NCBI GenBank assembly: GCA_027625915.1
Contig: JANTQA010000060.1
Coordinates: forward strand, 5,208,001-5,272,000
Direction: 5' to 3'
From: Anaeramoeba flamelloides
Taxonomy: Eukaryota; Metamonada; Anaeramoebidae
DNA: 64,000 nucleotides
Shown piece after piece: positions 27,701 through 48,465 of this stretch (its first letter is position 1; each line of letters begins with the position of its first letter). Made by a program: the position numbers and the translations under genes. Under the pieces are notes generated by a model. The model did no database searches and had not been told where the DNA came from. It saw nothing but the letters and a program-made list of their open reading frames with translations.

Positions 27701-30700
27701 TTTCTCTTTGAATTTTTCTCTTTATTAGTTTATTGATCAACAATTCCCATTCAATTTTGAATAATAATATAAGAGAGAATATTATTTTTGGGACCAATTA
27801 CGGGAAATTAGAAAAAATAAAAAATACCGAAATTGTAGCGAAAGACATATATATTTGATTTTTTATCATCTTAATTTCAGAGTTTCAAATACAAATTATA
27901 ATTATTGAATTAACAGCTATTAAAATTTTGCTTTTTACTTTCTTTTTCATTTTCAGAATTGGTAAATAAAATTTTTATTTACTATTTAGAATTAATTCAA
28001 TTTTTTTATTTTTTCCCTTTTTTCCCAAATTGAATTTCTTTAGATTTGGAAGAAGAGTTTAAATAAACCCCAATTCAAATTTTTTAACACACCAAAATTC
28101 AATTTGTGAAGAAAAAAACTTATTTAATCAATTCAAGAAGATTTACCAAATTAGAACCATTCACTAATTGAAATGTTAACACTTGTTTATAAATTAAAAT
28201 ACTCACAAAACAATAAATAAATAATTATCAATACAAATAAATCAAGGGTGTGTCAAAAATTTTGGAGAGAGCAAAACAAAAAAATACATTTGCAAATTTG
28301 TTTAAATTCTATTAGGATTATTGATTGATCAAAGGTTAGATACTACCAACTAATTTTATTTGAGTTCTTCTATTTTGAACAACTTAACTTTAACCATTAT
28401 ATTAATCGTTCAAAAAAATTTTGATCCAACAAAACAAATTACGTAATTCAAAAAATGAAATAAAAACAAAAAACAAAAAGATGAAAAAATGATTTTCATA
28501 TTTTTCAAAAATCAAAATTATTTCCAATTTGAATGAAATTGTATTGTTGTGTTTGTTTGGAACGTTTTAGTTGTGTGGAACATTTTGAATTTTAGTTTAG
28601 AAAAAAGATCAAGTGGTTACTTGTAAATACTGGGATACTGAGTTAAATAACAGTATGAGTAACTTGAAAATAAAAAAAGAAAAAGCAAATGTAAAAAATA
28701 CCAAAGTTTAAAAAAAAAAACGAATTCGATCAAAAAGAAAAAAGGAATGACAGCAAATTAAACAACGATCCACAAGTGAACATTCATGATCAATTAACTA
28801 AATTAAATTAACCAAAAGTATTGTGGCTGTGATTTTGGGTGTTCTTAATAAAATGATATCATTTTTTTTTTTTTTTTATAGATTTTTTACCAATTATTTA
28901 TTCTAAATCCTTAATTTTCATCCTTTTTTATTTTTTTCTTTTTTCCTTTTCAATTTTTTTAAATTTTTATAAATGCTTTTTAAATCATACAAATACTTTG
29001 GGTATTTCTTTCCCTTGAACAATCACGAAATCTAAGATTTTACACTTAAATTATTTTTTCAAAAAGGGAATTTAAGTAAAAGGACATCTAGAGCGGAATT
29101 TACACTTCTTCAATAATAATAACCGTTTGGGAAAAAAGTGAAACAAGAAAAAAAGTTCAACACGATTTTTAATTGAAAACCTTAATAGAATCACAGAAAT
29201 CACAGAAATCACAGAAATCACAGAAACCCGAAGATGAAAAGTAAGATCAATTAATCAAAGAAAAAACCAATGATTAAAGAAAAAATGGAGGATTAAACAC
29301 AATAATAGTTTTTATAATACTATCTTTTTTTGTATGGATTTTTCTTTGATTGCTCTATTAGTAAAAATTTGTTGCAAAAATTGACTATTTTCGAGATATT
29401 CAAAACCACACTTATCCAATTTCTATAAAAAAAATATATCTAAATTGTTTTTGTTGGTTTGATTGAAAATAATATAATGGATTATTCTTTAAAGTTAAAC
29501 TCTATTTCAGCCCAAGGTACCAGTTTTATTTAAGAAATAGAACAAACCCTATGAGTTTAATCCAATATTTTTCTCAAAATAAATGTTATATTTGTCGATC
29601 AGATCATTCTTTCTAAATCATCAATTTTTTTTAAAAACAATTTAATTTTTGAAAATACCTTATAGCACTGACAGTACAATTAGTAAGGTTATCATTTTAA
29701 AAATGAAAGGAAAAGTAATTTTTTTTTCAAAAAATACACCATTCTTGCCATAAGTAAAATATTATTAAAAATAAATTAATTTCCCAATATTACTTTGCAG
29801 GCGTTGAGTACTTTTGTTTTGTAAACTTTTTTGCTTTCTGTGATTTTTGTGATTTTCTTTTTTTTTTTTTTTTTCATTTTTAAAAGGAAAATTATTTTCA
29901 ATAACAAAAATACACATAATCTTATATTACCATTTCACACACATATAATGTCAATGAATAAAAATAAAAACAATAAAAGAGAACAAAGAAAAAAAGAAAA
30001 AAAACAAAACAAAACAAAACAAAAAAAAACAAAAGAGAAGGAAAGAGAAGGAAAAAAAAAAAAAAAAAAAAAAAGAAAAGAAAGGAAAGTTATTAAAAAT
30101 TACCTTTTTTTTTTAATTTTTGTCAAATAATCAATTAAATTTTGAATAGCAATTTTTTGTACATCTTTTTCCAAATTCTTTGTTTCAGGAATAAGAAAAT
30201 CTGTATTCTTTAATAATTTGAAATCGACTAAAAAAGGATATAACGCCAAAACTCTTCTAGGATCTATTTCGACCTCTGAAAAAATGATCATTGATTTTTT
30301 AAATTTTTTATTATGAAACAAATGAAAAGCATAAGTAATTTTTATGGTATTTATCGTTTCTTCAAGATTATCTATCCCTTGAACATTTTTCATATTACAA
30401 ATTTGTAAAGCTTCCTCATAGCTACCATCTTCACACAAATTATGAATTTGTTCATTAACGGGGATGGCATCTAAGCGCCAGATAAATTCTTTGTCCATTG
30501 TGTAAGCAGATTGATTGGTACTTTTAATGATTTTTAAATCCTTTGTATATGATATCGGGATGGTTTGTACATATTTGTTGGTATATAGGGTTCTGACAAT
30601 AATATTATTTTGGAAAATTGCAATAACATAAGGCGGAAAATAAAATATATTTAATGGGATTTCTGACCAAGTAATTCCAAATTCTCTTGATGCTTTACCA

Positions 30701-33700
30701 TCGGAATCATTAAAAATACACATTCCTATATACAAAATAAAAAAAAAATAAAAAAATTATAATAAAAATATTATCATCCAAACATTTTAAATTTGTAAAA
30801 AAATTAAATTGTTAAAAGTTAAATAGATTTAAAATTTTGAAAAATTTTTACTATCTTTTCCAAGCAACATTTCATTATTTGAAATTTTTGTACAAATTGG
30901 AATTCCTCCTTTACCAATTTGGAAAAGTGGCTTTGGATTTTCTTCACGTAAGTTAACTAATAAATATTCCCTTTTAGTTCCAATACATAATTTGTTTGCA
31001 GAAAAAAAATTAATTGTTTTTGGGGTATCTGGAATAGTGATCTCTTTTTTTTTCACAAAATTGCTTTTTTCCCATTTAAAAATGATTAGTTTTCTATTTA
31101 TTCCAACACAAATTGTTTTTTTTTGATTATAAGAAAACAAAAGCGCCTTCTTTGTGATTAAAGTTTGGAAATTAACCATATTATTTAATTCAAATAACTC
31201 CACCACCTATTAATTTTGGAAGAAATATTAGAAAACGAAGAATAATTTAAATAGAAAAGAATAATTTAAATGGAAAAGAATAATTTAAATAGAAAAGAAT
31301 AATTTAAATAGAAAAGAATATGATAAATATAATTAATTTCCACTAGTTAGTGTTAAAGAAAATTATGATTCTTTATTTAAATTTCGAAAAAAAAAAAAAA
31401 TTAGAAATTAGAGAAAGTTCAGTAGAGTGTCTAGAGTTTTCCAGATTTAAATAAATTTAAATCCTGGAAAAGTTAATGGTGGTTTTCTGGAGTTTCAGTT
31501 TTTTTTTTAGGGTAATCCATTGATTTTCAAATCAAAACTCAAAGTATATAGAACCAAACAATGTTTTTTTTTTTTTTTAATTCAAAAGAATTGAGTAGAA
31601 TCATCAACATAAAAACCCAAAGAATAATTATTTTTGTTTCCTTTTTATAAATATAATTGTAAAATCAATATATTTACAATATTTGCGAAATAATTTGTTA
31701 AAAGAATCTATTCCGTAATTATTTTGATTTTTTTAAAAAAATTGAATTTTTTAGTAACTAATCTGTATTTCCACCACAAATTTAAGAAAGATATTTTGCA
31801 ACTCTGGAGTCTGAATATTGATGGTTTAATCTTTAAATATGTGGTGAAATGCAGATTTTTTTCTGAAACTGTTGGATTTTTTTACTAATACAAGGATCAT
31901 TTTTAATTGATGAGATCAACAAATATTACTACTTGACTAACCAATCAATTTTTTAGAGACATTGAAACATGATGCACTAATGTGATTTACACCCAATAAT
32001 ATAACATCTTAATCTTCGGCTTCTCCTTGGTAGAGGTTAACCCCTTAAAGCAGATTAGGCTGTGAAAAAATGTTGTTCACCAAGCAATTTCACAAATTTA
32101 TTTATTTTGTGAATCGTTTTTGAAAAAGAGATCTCAAAATATATGATTATGATAATCCAAACAAAAATAAATAATTATTTTCTACATGGAATCTCACTCA
32201 CACTCATTGGAAATAACAAAAAATTGTTTTTAATTTGTGAAATTTTATTTTTCAAATTTGTGTTAACAAAAGTGTGAATGATACACACAAATTTAGAAAT
32301 GCTGTGCAATTAATGAGCTATTATTCAATTTTTTTTTCCAAAACAATCAAAAAAAATATCAAGATTTCACAATAGCCTTAAAAATAGGAGATCAATTTAC
32401 AAAAGCCTTAAAATGTACCCAAGAAAAACGGAAAATCTATTTAAAATAATTTATTTGACAAATAAAAGTATTGATTAATATCCTTTTTATTGTTTTTTTT
32501 TTTTTTTTTTTTTCCGAATATCAACTTTCTTGAGCTGATTTAAAAAAATAAATCAAAATATAAAACTTTATTCATAAAAAAAAAAAATTATGATAGACCT
32601 GGAAAGATTGTACGTTATGGATCAAGTGGATGAAAGTAGTTATTATTATTTTACAAGTATAAATATTGTGAAATGCGTTTTGTTTCATTTTTTTTACTCT
32701 TGAATTTTTTTTTTGGTTTTAAGAAAACTATTTATAAAAAAAATTAAAATCAAAAAAAAGTTCTTATCTAAAAATTCACAAAAAATGAACTTTTAAAAAA
32801 TTTAGGAATTCGGGCACACAAGAGGGGTTAATAACTCCTCCCTTAAATAATAAAAAAAAAAAAAAAAAAAAAAAAATGAACTTTTAAATTATCAACTATT
32901 CCAGATTCAACTAGACATGTGTTTCATTTCTAGAAAATTTAACAAAAAAAAAAAAAATTCAAGTTAAAAAATTGTTTTTCTATTTTTGTGATTTTTAAAA
33001 ATATTTTATTATTCATAATAAAAACAATTATGAATGTAATCGTGTGATATCTAAATTTTTAGATTTGAACACATTATTATTTTTTAAAAAATTATTTTAA
33101 ATTTCTGTTATTTCCATATTTTTTGTAATAACCCACCCACCCAATGTTTCCTCTACTTTTTTTAAATTTTTCGTTTTTTATTATAAATTTTAATGTTTTT
33201 CCTAATTATTGAGATCTTGGGTAATTTTTATCAGTAAAAAGTAAAAATTTATTTTAGATTCATTAACTAGATTCCAATTATTTGTTCTATATTATTCAGA
33301 AATGGTATTTAGAAATGAAAAATCTTTTTTGGTTTAGGCATTCTTTGATTCGTATTTTTATAATTTCATAATTATATAATTTGTATTCCACTCTATATGT
33401 TCTTTAATTTATATTTTGTAACAGAAACTAAATTTTTGTTTATAAAGGCAACAAAAAAATCAACATTAATGATTTTATTTTCATCCAATAATTTTTAGGC
33501 TATAAATGTATATCAATAATGCTATCTTATCACTTGGATAATTATATTTCTTTTGATATAGTGTCCCAAAGAATTATAATATCATCAGCTTAAAAAAAAC
33601 AAATAAAAAAAAAGGTGTATTCTTTCAGTAAATTTATTTGCAGAGCCAACCAAAAATTTCTCAATTTTAAGTATGAAAAAAGATACAACCCCTGAATAAC

Positions 33701-35812
33701 TCTTAAATAAATATTTATTTTTTCTCTTATGTCTCAATTAAAAACATGGTTCATGGTAAAAAAACAAAGATTTTTGAATTGATTACCAATGATATTCTCA
33801 AAAAGGTTTTTTATTTTGTATTTTTTGCTAACTACTCTGAGGATTAGATCGGATTATTTGGTAAATGGGTAATGAAAGTAAAGTGTCTTTATAATTGAAG
33901 AAATAGTTGCAAGGAAATTTGGTTTGTTATCATATTTAGAGAACACTCCAACCGATCCAGCCCTACCACGAACGTTTATAATACATGCAGATTGGTTGTC
34001 TCTTATAAAATTGTCTTTTATGAGATAGAAAATTTAATTTCTATTATAATATAAGAGAAAAATTTCAATTTCTATTATAAACTATTTTTCAGTCAAAGGG
34101 GCCCAGTTGTAATGGGTATAATACATGTGTTTAAAGGATTTGCATAGATATTAGAAGAAAAAATTTTATTTTGAAAATATTCAAAATTTAAAAACATTTT
34201 TTCACATTTTTGCATTTTTTTTTCGTTTTTTTTTTTTTCAAACGTCCTTCAGTTGCAAAAATTTTTTTTATTGCAAGATCAATAGTCACTTGGTAAAAAT
34301 GTGTTATTCTAAGGTTATTGAAACCATGGAAATGATTGTTGAGAAATCGTATTGATTTCTATTGGAATTCTATTCAATCTAGATCCTGATATTTGTTGAA
34401 TAAATGTGAAAAATTTACACATTCATTTTCATTTCTTTTTTCGAACAGAGAACACAAATACCAACACACTTCGTTTGGGGACTTGGTTTCTAAAAGAAAA
34501 GTATGAAAAATGAAGTGAAAAATGTTTCTTATTTATTATTCAAATACCAGTAGAAGTTCAAAACGAACATTGTTGTTTTTCTCAATATGGACCTAAGAAT
34601 TTGAGTTTTGAAATTTTTAAGAAAAGCAATTGATTGATTGGTTTTCTTTCAGACATATATCAACAATTCTTTGATGTGTATTATTCTGTTTATTTCTTAT
34701 TTGTTCTTCAAAGGTCAATTATATACAATAATTGATATTTAAAAAAAACGTTGGGCCCCTTTGACTGAAACAGAGTTTACTATTTTTTTTTGTATAAACG
34801 TTGGCAAAAATTGAATTTCAAAGGAAAAGAAATCACAGAAATCATGGAAATTTGAAAGTATTTTTCGATTATTGTTTTCAAATTGTTGAAACAAGTGATT
34901 TTTGTAATTTAGGAAATTGAAGATCAACATTATGAACGTTTTTTTATCAATTTATTTGTCAATTCCATTAAAACAAAACCAAAAAAAATAAATTTTTTTT
35001 CTTCTATTATAAATTTTACGGTTTATGATAAGCTTTCATAACCGTTTTGCAGTTTACTATACATGGATAAAATTTTAAGAATAGAAATTCAATTTCTCTA
35101 TCTTTTAAATTTTCAAGGTGGGGTTGGAAGGGATGTATTATTTATTAATAAACCATCGTTAGTTGTTTTCTTTCTTCCAATTTGACTTTATTGAAAAAAC
35201 GGAATTATAAACAATTTCGTTTTTAAAGTTTTGATACATCTTTTAATAGAAACGATCGTTTTGTAAAAGTTTTCGTTATTGAGTTTTTTGATTTTTTTAA
35301 ATTTCTTTTTCTTTTCGAGAAATATTGAAAGGATGTTTTTATTTTGTGAACCATCGTTATTGATACTAAGCAAAATTTGCTCAAAATCACTAGACACCAA
35401 AAAAGCATTGTTGAAAACTTTAAATTTTTTGAAGTGGATCCAGTAACTCAAGGAATAAAAGGGTGTTTTTCTTTTAAATTATTTCGCAAAATTGTACAAC
35501 AATAAAAAAAAAATAAATAAAAAAAAAAAAAAAAAAAAAAAAAGAAAAAAATCTTACTTGATCGTGAAGAGTAATAAGGATACTTTTTTGAATAAGAACT
35601 TCCATTTGTGTAATACCTTTTTTAGTAAATTTGTCGTGTTGAGATAATTTTTCCAAGCCATAATCGTTCTTTTGCTCGTTTTTTGTTAATTTGTAAATCA
35701 TAAATCTTCCATTTGAATGAGAGACAAGCAATTTATTTTTCCATCCCACATATGATTCTACCTTTTGGCCTTTGGTTTTAAGAACATTTGTATAACGAAA
35801 AGCAGAAGACAT
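24730..35812 (-). CDS. VPS39: VPS39/Vam6, endolysosomal tethering (HOPS) subunit, four exons
   Basis: Exons in coding order: 35558-35812, 30852-31206, 30104-30725, 24730-26059. Lengths 255+355+622+1330 = 2562 nt, exactly 853 codons plus stop; phases 0, 1 and 2 agree at every junction. Donors are GTAAGA, GTAAAA and GTAATT; acceptors are TTAATAG, TATATAG and TTAAAAG. The human protein is of similar size. Exons 1-2 and early exon 3 are a CNH beta-propeller (LCIGTKREYLLVNL; ITWSEIPLNIFYFPPYVIAI; EFIWRLDAIPV). A helical clathrin-repeat region follows (IIDTVLVKAYIKTNPGLLLP; YKSKQKHREALELVEK). The C-terminal zinc-binding domain has CQVCGKRIG, FGKFPNGILAHMGC and a final C. VPS39 in HOPS binds Rab7 and mediates late endosome/lysosome fusion. 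Confusion with the paralogue TRAP1/TGFBRAP1 is possible but less likely given the C-terminal match. Confidence 0.92.
27950..28600 (-). repeat. Dispersed repeat family A, copy 3 (inverted)
   Basis: The reverse complement reads AACTAAAATTCAAAATGTTC, CCACACAACTAAAAC, then the same block order as copies 1 and 2, through the AATTACGTAATTTGTTTTGTTGG-like and TTTTTGACACACCC-like blocks. Lies wholly inside VPS39 intron 3. Confidence 0.65.
28605..28905 (-). repeat. Dispersed repeat family B, copy 1 (inverted)
   Basis: The reverse complement shares collinear blocks with 54360-54660: AATTGGTAAAAAATCTA, CCCAAAATCACAGCCAC, TGGTTAATTTAATTTAG, TGATCATGAATGTTCACTTG and AACCACTTGATC. No ORF. It sits immediately next to family-A copy 3. 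Confidence 0.7.
29186..29224. repeat. Short 9-bp tandem repeat
   Basis: Four copies of ATCACAGAA in VPS39 intron 3. Confidence 0.85.
30726..30851 (-). other. VPS39 intron 2 (126 bp)
   Basis: Ordinary short intron with a GTAAAA donor and a T-rich tract before TATATAG. It shows the usual intron size in this gene set, in contrast with its two 4-kb neighbours. Confidence 0.85.
31241..31316. repeat. 19-bp tandem repeat, four copies
   Basis: Unit AATAATTTAAATAGAAAAG repeated four times with one A-to-G change in the second copy. Lies just inside intron 1, about 35 bases from the exon 2 acceptor. Confidence 0.95.
32795..32877 (+). mobile_element. 5'-truncated non-LTR retrotransposon 3' end with poly-A tail
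   Basis: Reads KNLGIRAHKRG then a stop, then ACTCCTCCCTTAAATAATAA, then about 25 A. This matches the C-terminus of the longer LINE copy at 63.2 kb (KNLEIRAVRGN, stop, TTTCCTCCCTTCAAAAATT, poly-A). It is a short dead-on-arrival insertion in VPS39 intron 1. Confidence 0.7.
34080..34777 (+). mobile_element. Mariner-like MITE (698 bp), TA duplication, copy 1
   Basis: Terminal repeats: AACTATTTTTCAGTCAAAG at the left, and at the right the complement of AACTCTGTTTCAGTCAAAG; both continue GGGCCCA inward. TA flanks both ends (34078-34079, 34778-34779). The interior is non-coding. An almost equally long copy lies at 47769-48465 in the opposite orientation. TA duplication points to the Tc1/mariner superfamily. 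Confidence 0.85.
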
Positions 35813-38226
35813 TTGTGTTTTTTAAAAAAAGAAAAACAAGAAAAAAAGAAAAAAATAAAAAAATGTTTCTATTTTTTTTTTCTTATTGAGAGGTTGCAAT
35901 TTAGAAAGGTGTCTTAACTAAAGATTTTGTGTGGGTTATTAATCCTATTTTGAGTCTCCAACAAAAATCTCAATAAATAAGTTAATCACTTTGAAACTCA
36001 TAAAGAAACCATTTTTAATAACATTCCGAAATGTTTTCATTGTTACTTTGTGTTTAGAATTGTAATTTTCTTACTTTTCAAATAAACGAAGGGCTTAACA
36101 GAACACCAAATAACTTCATTGGACGGGGAATATATTTTTGCAAAGTTAGCTCTTGTAGCGAAAATTAATAGATTTATTGAAAGAAATTTCACAAAAAAAA
36201 AGGAAAAATCACATTTGTTGTACATTTTTAAGGACTATTGTTCTTGAAATGAGAAAAAGGTTTAATTGTTTACATTGTAATCTCCAATGATCTAAATACT
36301 ATATATTCATCATGTCGAAAAAGAAAAAAAAATATTTTCATCAAAAAAAAAAAAAGAATCAACCAGTGAAAATTAATCTAAAATTGATTTTGGTGAAAAA
36401 ATTTTTGATGTCTTTTTAATTTTCCTATCTGTTCAAAACAAAAAAGAATTTTCTTTTAGTTTTCTTTATTATCTCTCTAAAAACAAGAATTTTTCATAGA
36501 AACTTTTGAAAAAATTATAAAAAAAGTAGTAAAATAGTTGCCCAAAATTACTGTGGAGACCTAAAAAAAAAATCAAAAAGGAGTTTTTTATATTTATATT
36601 AAGGTTTACAATTCCTGAAGCACCAAATAAATGAAAAAAAATGATCCAAAACCATATAGATGAGTTTTATAGATGGAAAATTGCTGGGCCAAGAGTTTTG
36701 AAGTACAACTTGATTTTAGTTATATAAAACATTCTCTAAAGTTTGTAAACTTGATCCTTTTCTTTTATTTTTCATTTTTAATAAGTTTAAGTATTTAATA
36801 AAACGTTATTTATAATCCAATCTACTAGAATCTTCTTGATACAACTTAAATTAAGATAATACAAGTTAGAGAATATGTATATATATATATATTAAACAGA
36901 ATCCTCATTTATTTTATTTAAAACTTCAAAGAATTCAGGTGATATTGATCATTTTCACTAATATGAACAATTAAATATTTAAAATTTTCCAAAAAAAATG
37001 CTACACAGGTTTTTTTTTAAATGTCAAAAGAGATGGTTTTTATTTATTTTTGGGACCATATTACATTCAGACTTGGTAAAACCATGTTGCAAAATAAAGT
37101 ACTTATTTTTTTTTCTGAAGGTCTACCCCTGGAAAGAACAAAGAAACTAATAATAAACAACTACTAAACATGATATTGGTTTCTAAAAGATATATTCATA
37201 AAAATAGAAATTCTAAAAATAAAGGATCAAATGGTAAAATTTATCTCAAAAAATTAGAGTAAATTTTTAAAAATTTTTACCATTCAAAAAAACAAAAAAT
37301 TTCAAAAACAACAATGAAGAACATAAGAGAAAATTCTATTTATAATTAATATTTATCTCAAAAATTTTAGAAAGATATTAAAAATCACTCAATAAAATTC
37401 CAAAAAATCTGAACAAATTACATTATTAATTTACAATTTACTAAAAATATCAAGGAATTATTCTAAAATTGATTTTTTTGTTAATTTATTCTGAGACAAC
37501 CAATTAAATGTTGGATTAGAAATAGAAAAAAAAAAGCTCATTTTTTTTTGAAAATAGAACTTATAATCTCTTTGGGGGTATATTTATATAATATCAAAAT
37601 AATAATTGTATTTATTGTAATTCTTTAATCCCAATTACTTGATTATAATACTACCTTAGCTTAACTTTTCTGTTTTTCCAAATAACTTTGCAATTTAATA
37701 AAAAGATAAGAAATTTTTACTAGAGAAAAAATAATTATAATAAATTCAACAATAAGTCTTAGAAGTTTTACTATTCTTTTCACTTTTTAAAATTTTTTGT
37801 CTCAAAATTATTAAAAGAATGTTATTGGTTTAAAAGTCAAATAAAATTTGTAGAATTCCACACCCTCAAAACATATTTTTATAAAATGTTTTGAAAGTTT
37901 TTTCATAAGAGATATCAAAATAGAAATCAAACTAAAAATTTTTGTTATTTTATGAAAATTTATCAGTTTTTGAAACTAATCACACCCTCTTTTAAATACT
38001 TTATTCACGTTTGAAATTGTATGTTTCTTTTACTTGGTAGAATGAAATACTTGTTATTCTGGAAAAATAAAGTACAATAATTATCCCTTTTTTAAATAAT
38101 TACAAATACACTAAATACCAAATATTCGTTTAAAAATTAGAACTGATCTTGTTTCTCTACTTTTTTAACACACCCCAAAAATTATAAACATAATTTCACC
38201 AATTAAACACCTTACATTCCGAGACT
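35813..38226. other. Intergenic between divergent VPS39 and huntingtin-like genes
   Basis: The promoters of both genes, which point away from each other, must lie here. A minus-strand stretch about 36060-36190 has raised GC and reads FAKIYSPSNEVIWCSVKPF up to a GTAAGA donor-like site; it could be a stray exon, but I cannot place it. A partial phrase near 36955-37015 resembles the family-A start. Otherwise AT-rich with no gene. Confidence 0.4.
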
Positions 38227-47211
<8,985 letters not shown>

Positions 47212-47218
47212 TCTCGAT

Positions 47219-47220
<2 letters not shown>

Positions 47221-47282
<62 letters not shown>
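47221..47282. repeat. (CT)n microsatellite
   Basis: About 31 perfect CT repeats directly after the stop codon of the coiled-coil segment. Confidence 0.98.
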
Positions 47283-47286
<4 letters not shown>

Positions 47287-47768
47287 ATGTATACCCATTA
47301 AAAATCCAAATAACCTAATACCATTTGGAACAGAATTTACAAGTTTAATTGTTATCAAAGGATTCAAAGATATAGACTTTTATAAACAATTTTCTTAGAA
47401 AGAAAATTTTATAATTAAAAATTGTATAGTTTTAGATATTTGAAAAATAAATAGCTTTTAAAATATTTTCAACATTTGAAATTTGTTCTTGGTTATTGTG
47501 AGTTAATTATTTTTCAATCGAATTTTGTCAAAAAAAAATTAATTTTTTATTTTTTTTTTTGAAAAGTCTGTATAAACATCATAATATTTCAAATTTTTGA
47601 TGATTGAAACACATCATACTTTAATGGAATTTTTATTAGGGTACCTTTACACCCCAAAAACGAAATAATTTTTTTCAATATATATTTTATTCCTTACCTA
47701 GGATATTTTAACATTACAGAGAATTTTTTTTTTATCTGATTGATTACCATTACATTACAACAGTAATA
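47283..47768. other. 3' flank of the huntingtin-like gene
   Basis: AT-rich, no gene seen; leads into the second mariner-like MITE. Confidence 0.4.
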
Positions 47769-48465
47769 AACTCTGTTTCAGTCAAAGGTGCCCAACGTTT
47801 TTTTCAAAATATCAATTATTTTATATAATTGACCTTTGAAGAACAAATAAGAAATAAACAGAATAATACGCATTAAAGAATTGTTGATATATGTCTGAAA
47901 GAAAACCAATCAATCAATAAATTTTCTTAAAAATTTCAAAACTCAAATTCTTAAGTCCCCATTGAGAAAAACAAGAATGTTCGTTTTGAACTTCTACTGG
48001 TATTTGAATAATAAATAAGAAACATTTTTCACTTCATTTTTCATACTTTTCTTTTAGAAATCAAATTCCCAAACATCGTGTGTTGGTATTTGTGGTCTCT
48101 ATTTGAAAAAAGAAATGAAAATGAATGTGAAAAATTTCACATTTATTAAACAAATATCAAGATCAAAGATCGAATAAAATTGCAATAGAAATCAATATGA
48201 TTTCTCAACAATCATTTCCATGATTTCAATAACCCTAGAATAAACACATTTTTACCAAGTGACTATTGATCTTGCAATAAAAAAATTTTTACAACTGAAG
48301 GACGTTTTAAAAAAAAATCGAAAAACAAAAATGTGCAAAAATGTGAAAAAATTATTTCAATTTTGAATATTTCTAAAATAAATTTTTTTTTCTAATATAT
48401 ATACAAATCCTTTAAACACATGCATTTAACCATTAGTACTGGACCCCTTTGACTGAAAAATAGTT
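47769..48465 (-). mobile_element. Mariner-like MITE (697 bp), TA duplication, copy 2 (inverted)
   Basis: Ends AACTCTGTTTCAGTCAAAG (left) and the complement of AACTATTTTTCAGTCAAAG (right), each flanked by TA (47767-47768, 48466-48467). Collinear with the reverse complement of 34080-34777 over its whole length, with scattered mismatches. Confidence 0.85.

Larger units (their letters stand above)
26060..30103 (-). other. VPS39 intron 3 (4044 bp), repeat-filled
   Basis: Contains family-A copy 3 (about 27950-28600, inverted) directly followed by family-B copy 1 (about 28605-28905, inverted), a 9-bp tandem repeat of ATCACAGAA at about 29186-29224, and long poly-A/T runs near the donor. No coding exon is needed, because exons 3 and 4 join in frame. 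Confidence 0.8.
31207..35557 (-). other. VPS39 intron 1 (4351 bp), carries a mariner-like MITE and a truncated LINE
   Basis: GTAAGA donor next to a long poly-T, TTAATAG acceptor. Contents: a 19-bp tandem repeat (31241-31316); a palindrome-rich segment near 31400-31600 resembling the 58.9-kb cluster; a 5'-truncated LINE 3' end (32795-32877); and a complete MITE (34080-34777). Short ORFs at 35188-35451 are intronic and are not needed for the protein. Confidence 0.8.

Noticed and set aside
35188-35451. Minus-strand ORF between VPS39 exons 1 and 2
   Set aside because: VPS39 exon 1 joins exon 2 at 31206 in frame with continuous CNH homology; this ORF has no domain similarity and is intronic.
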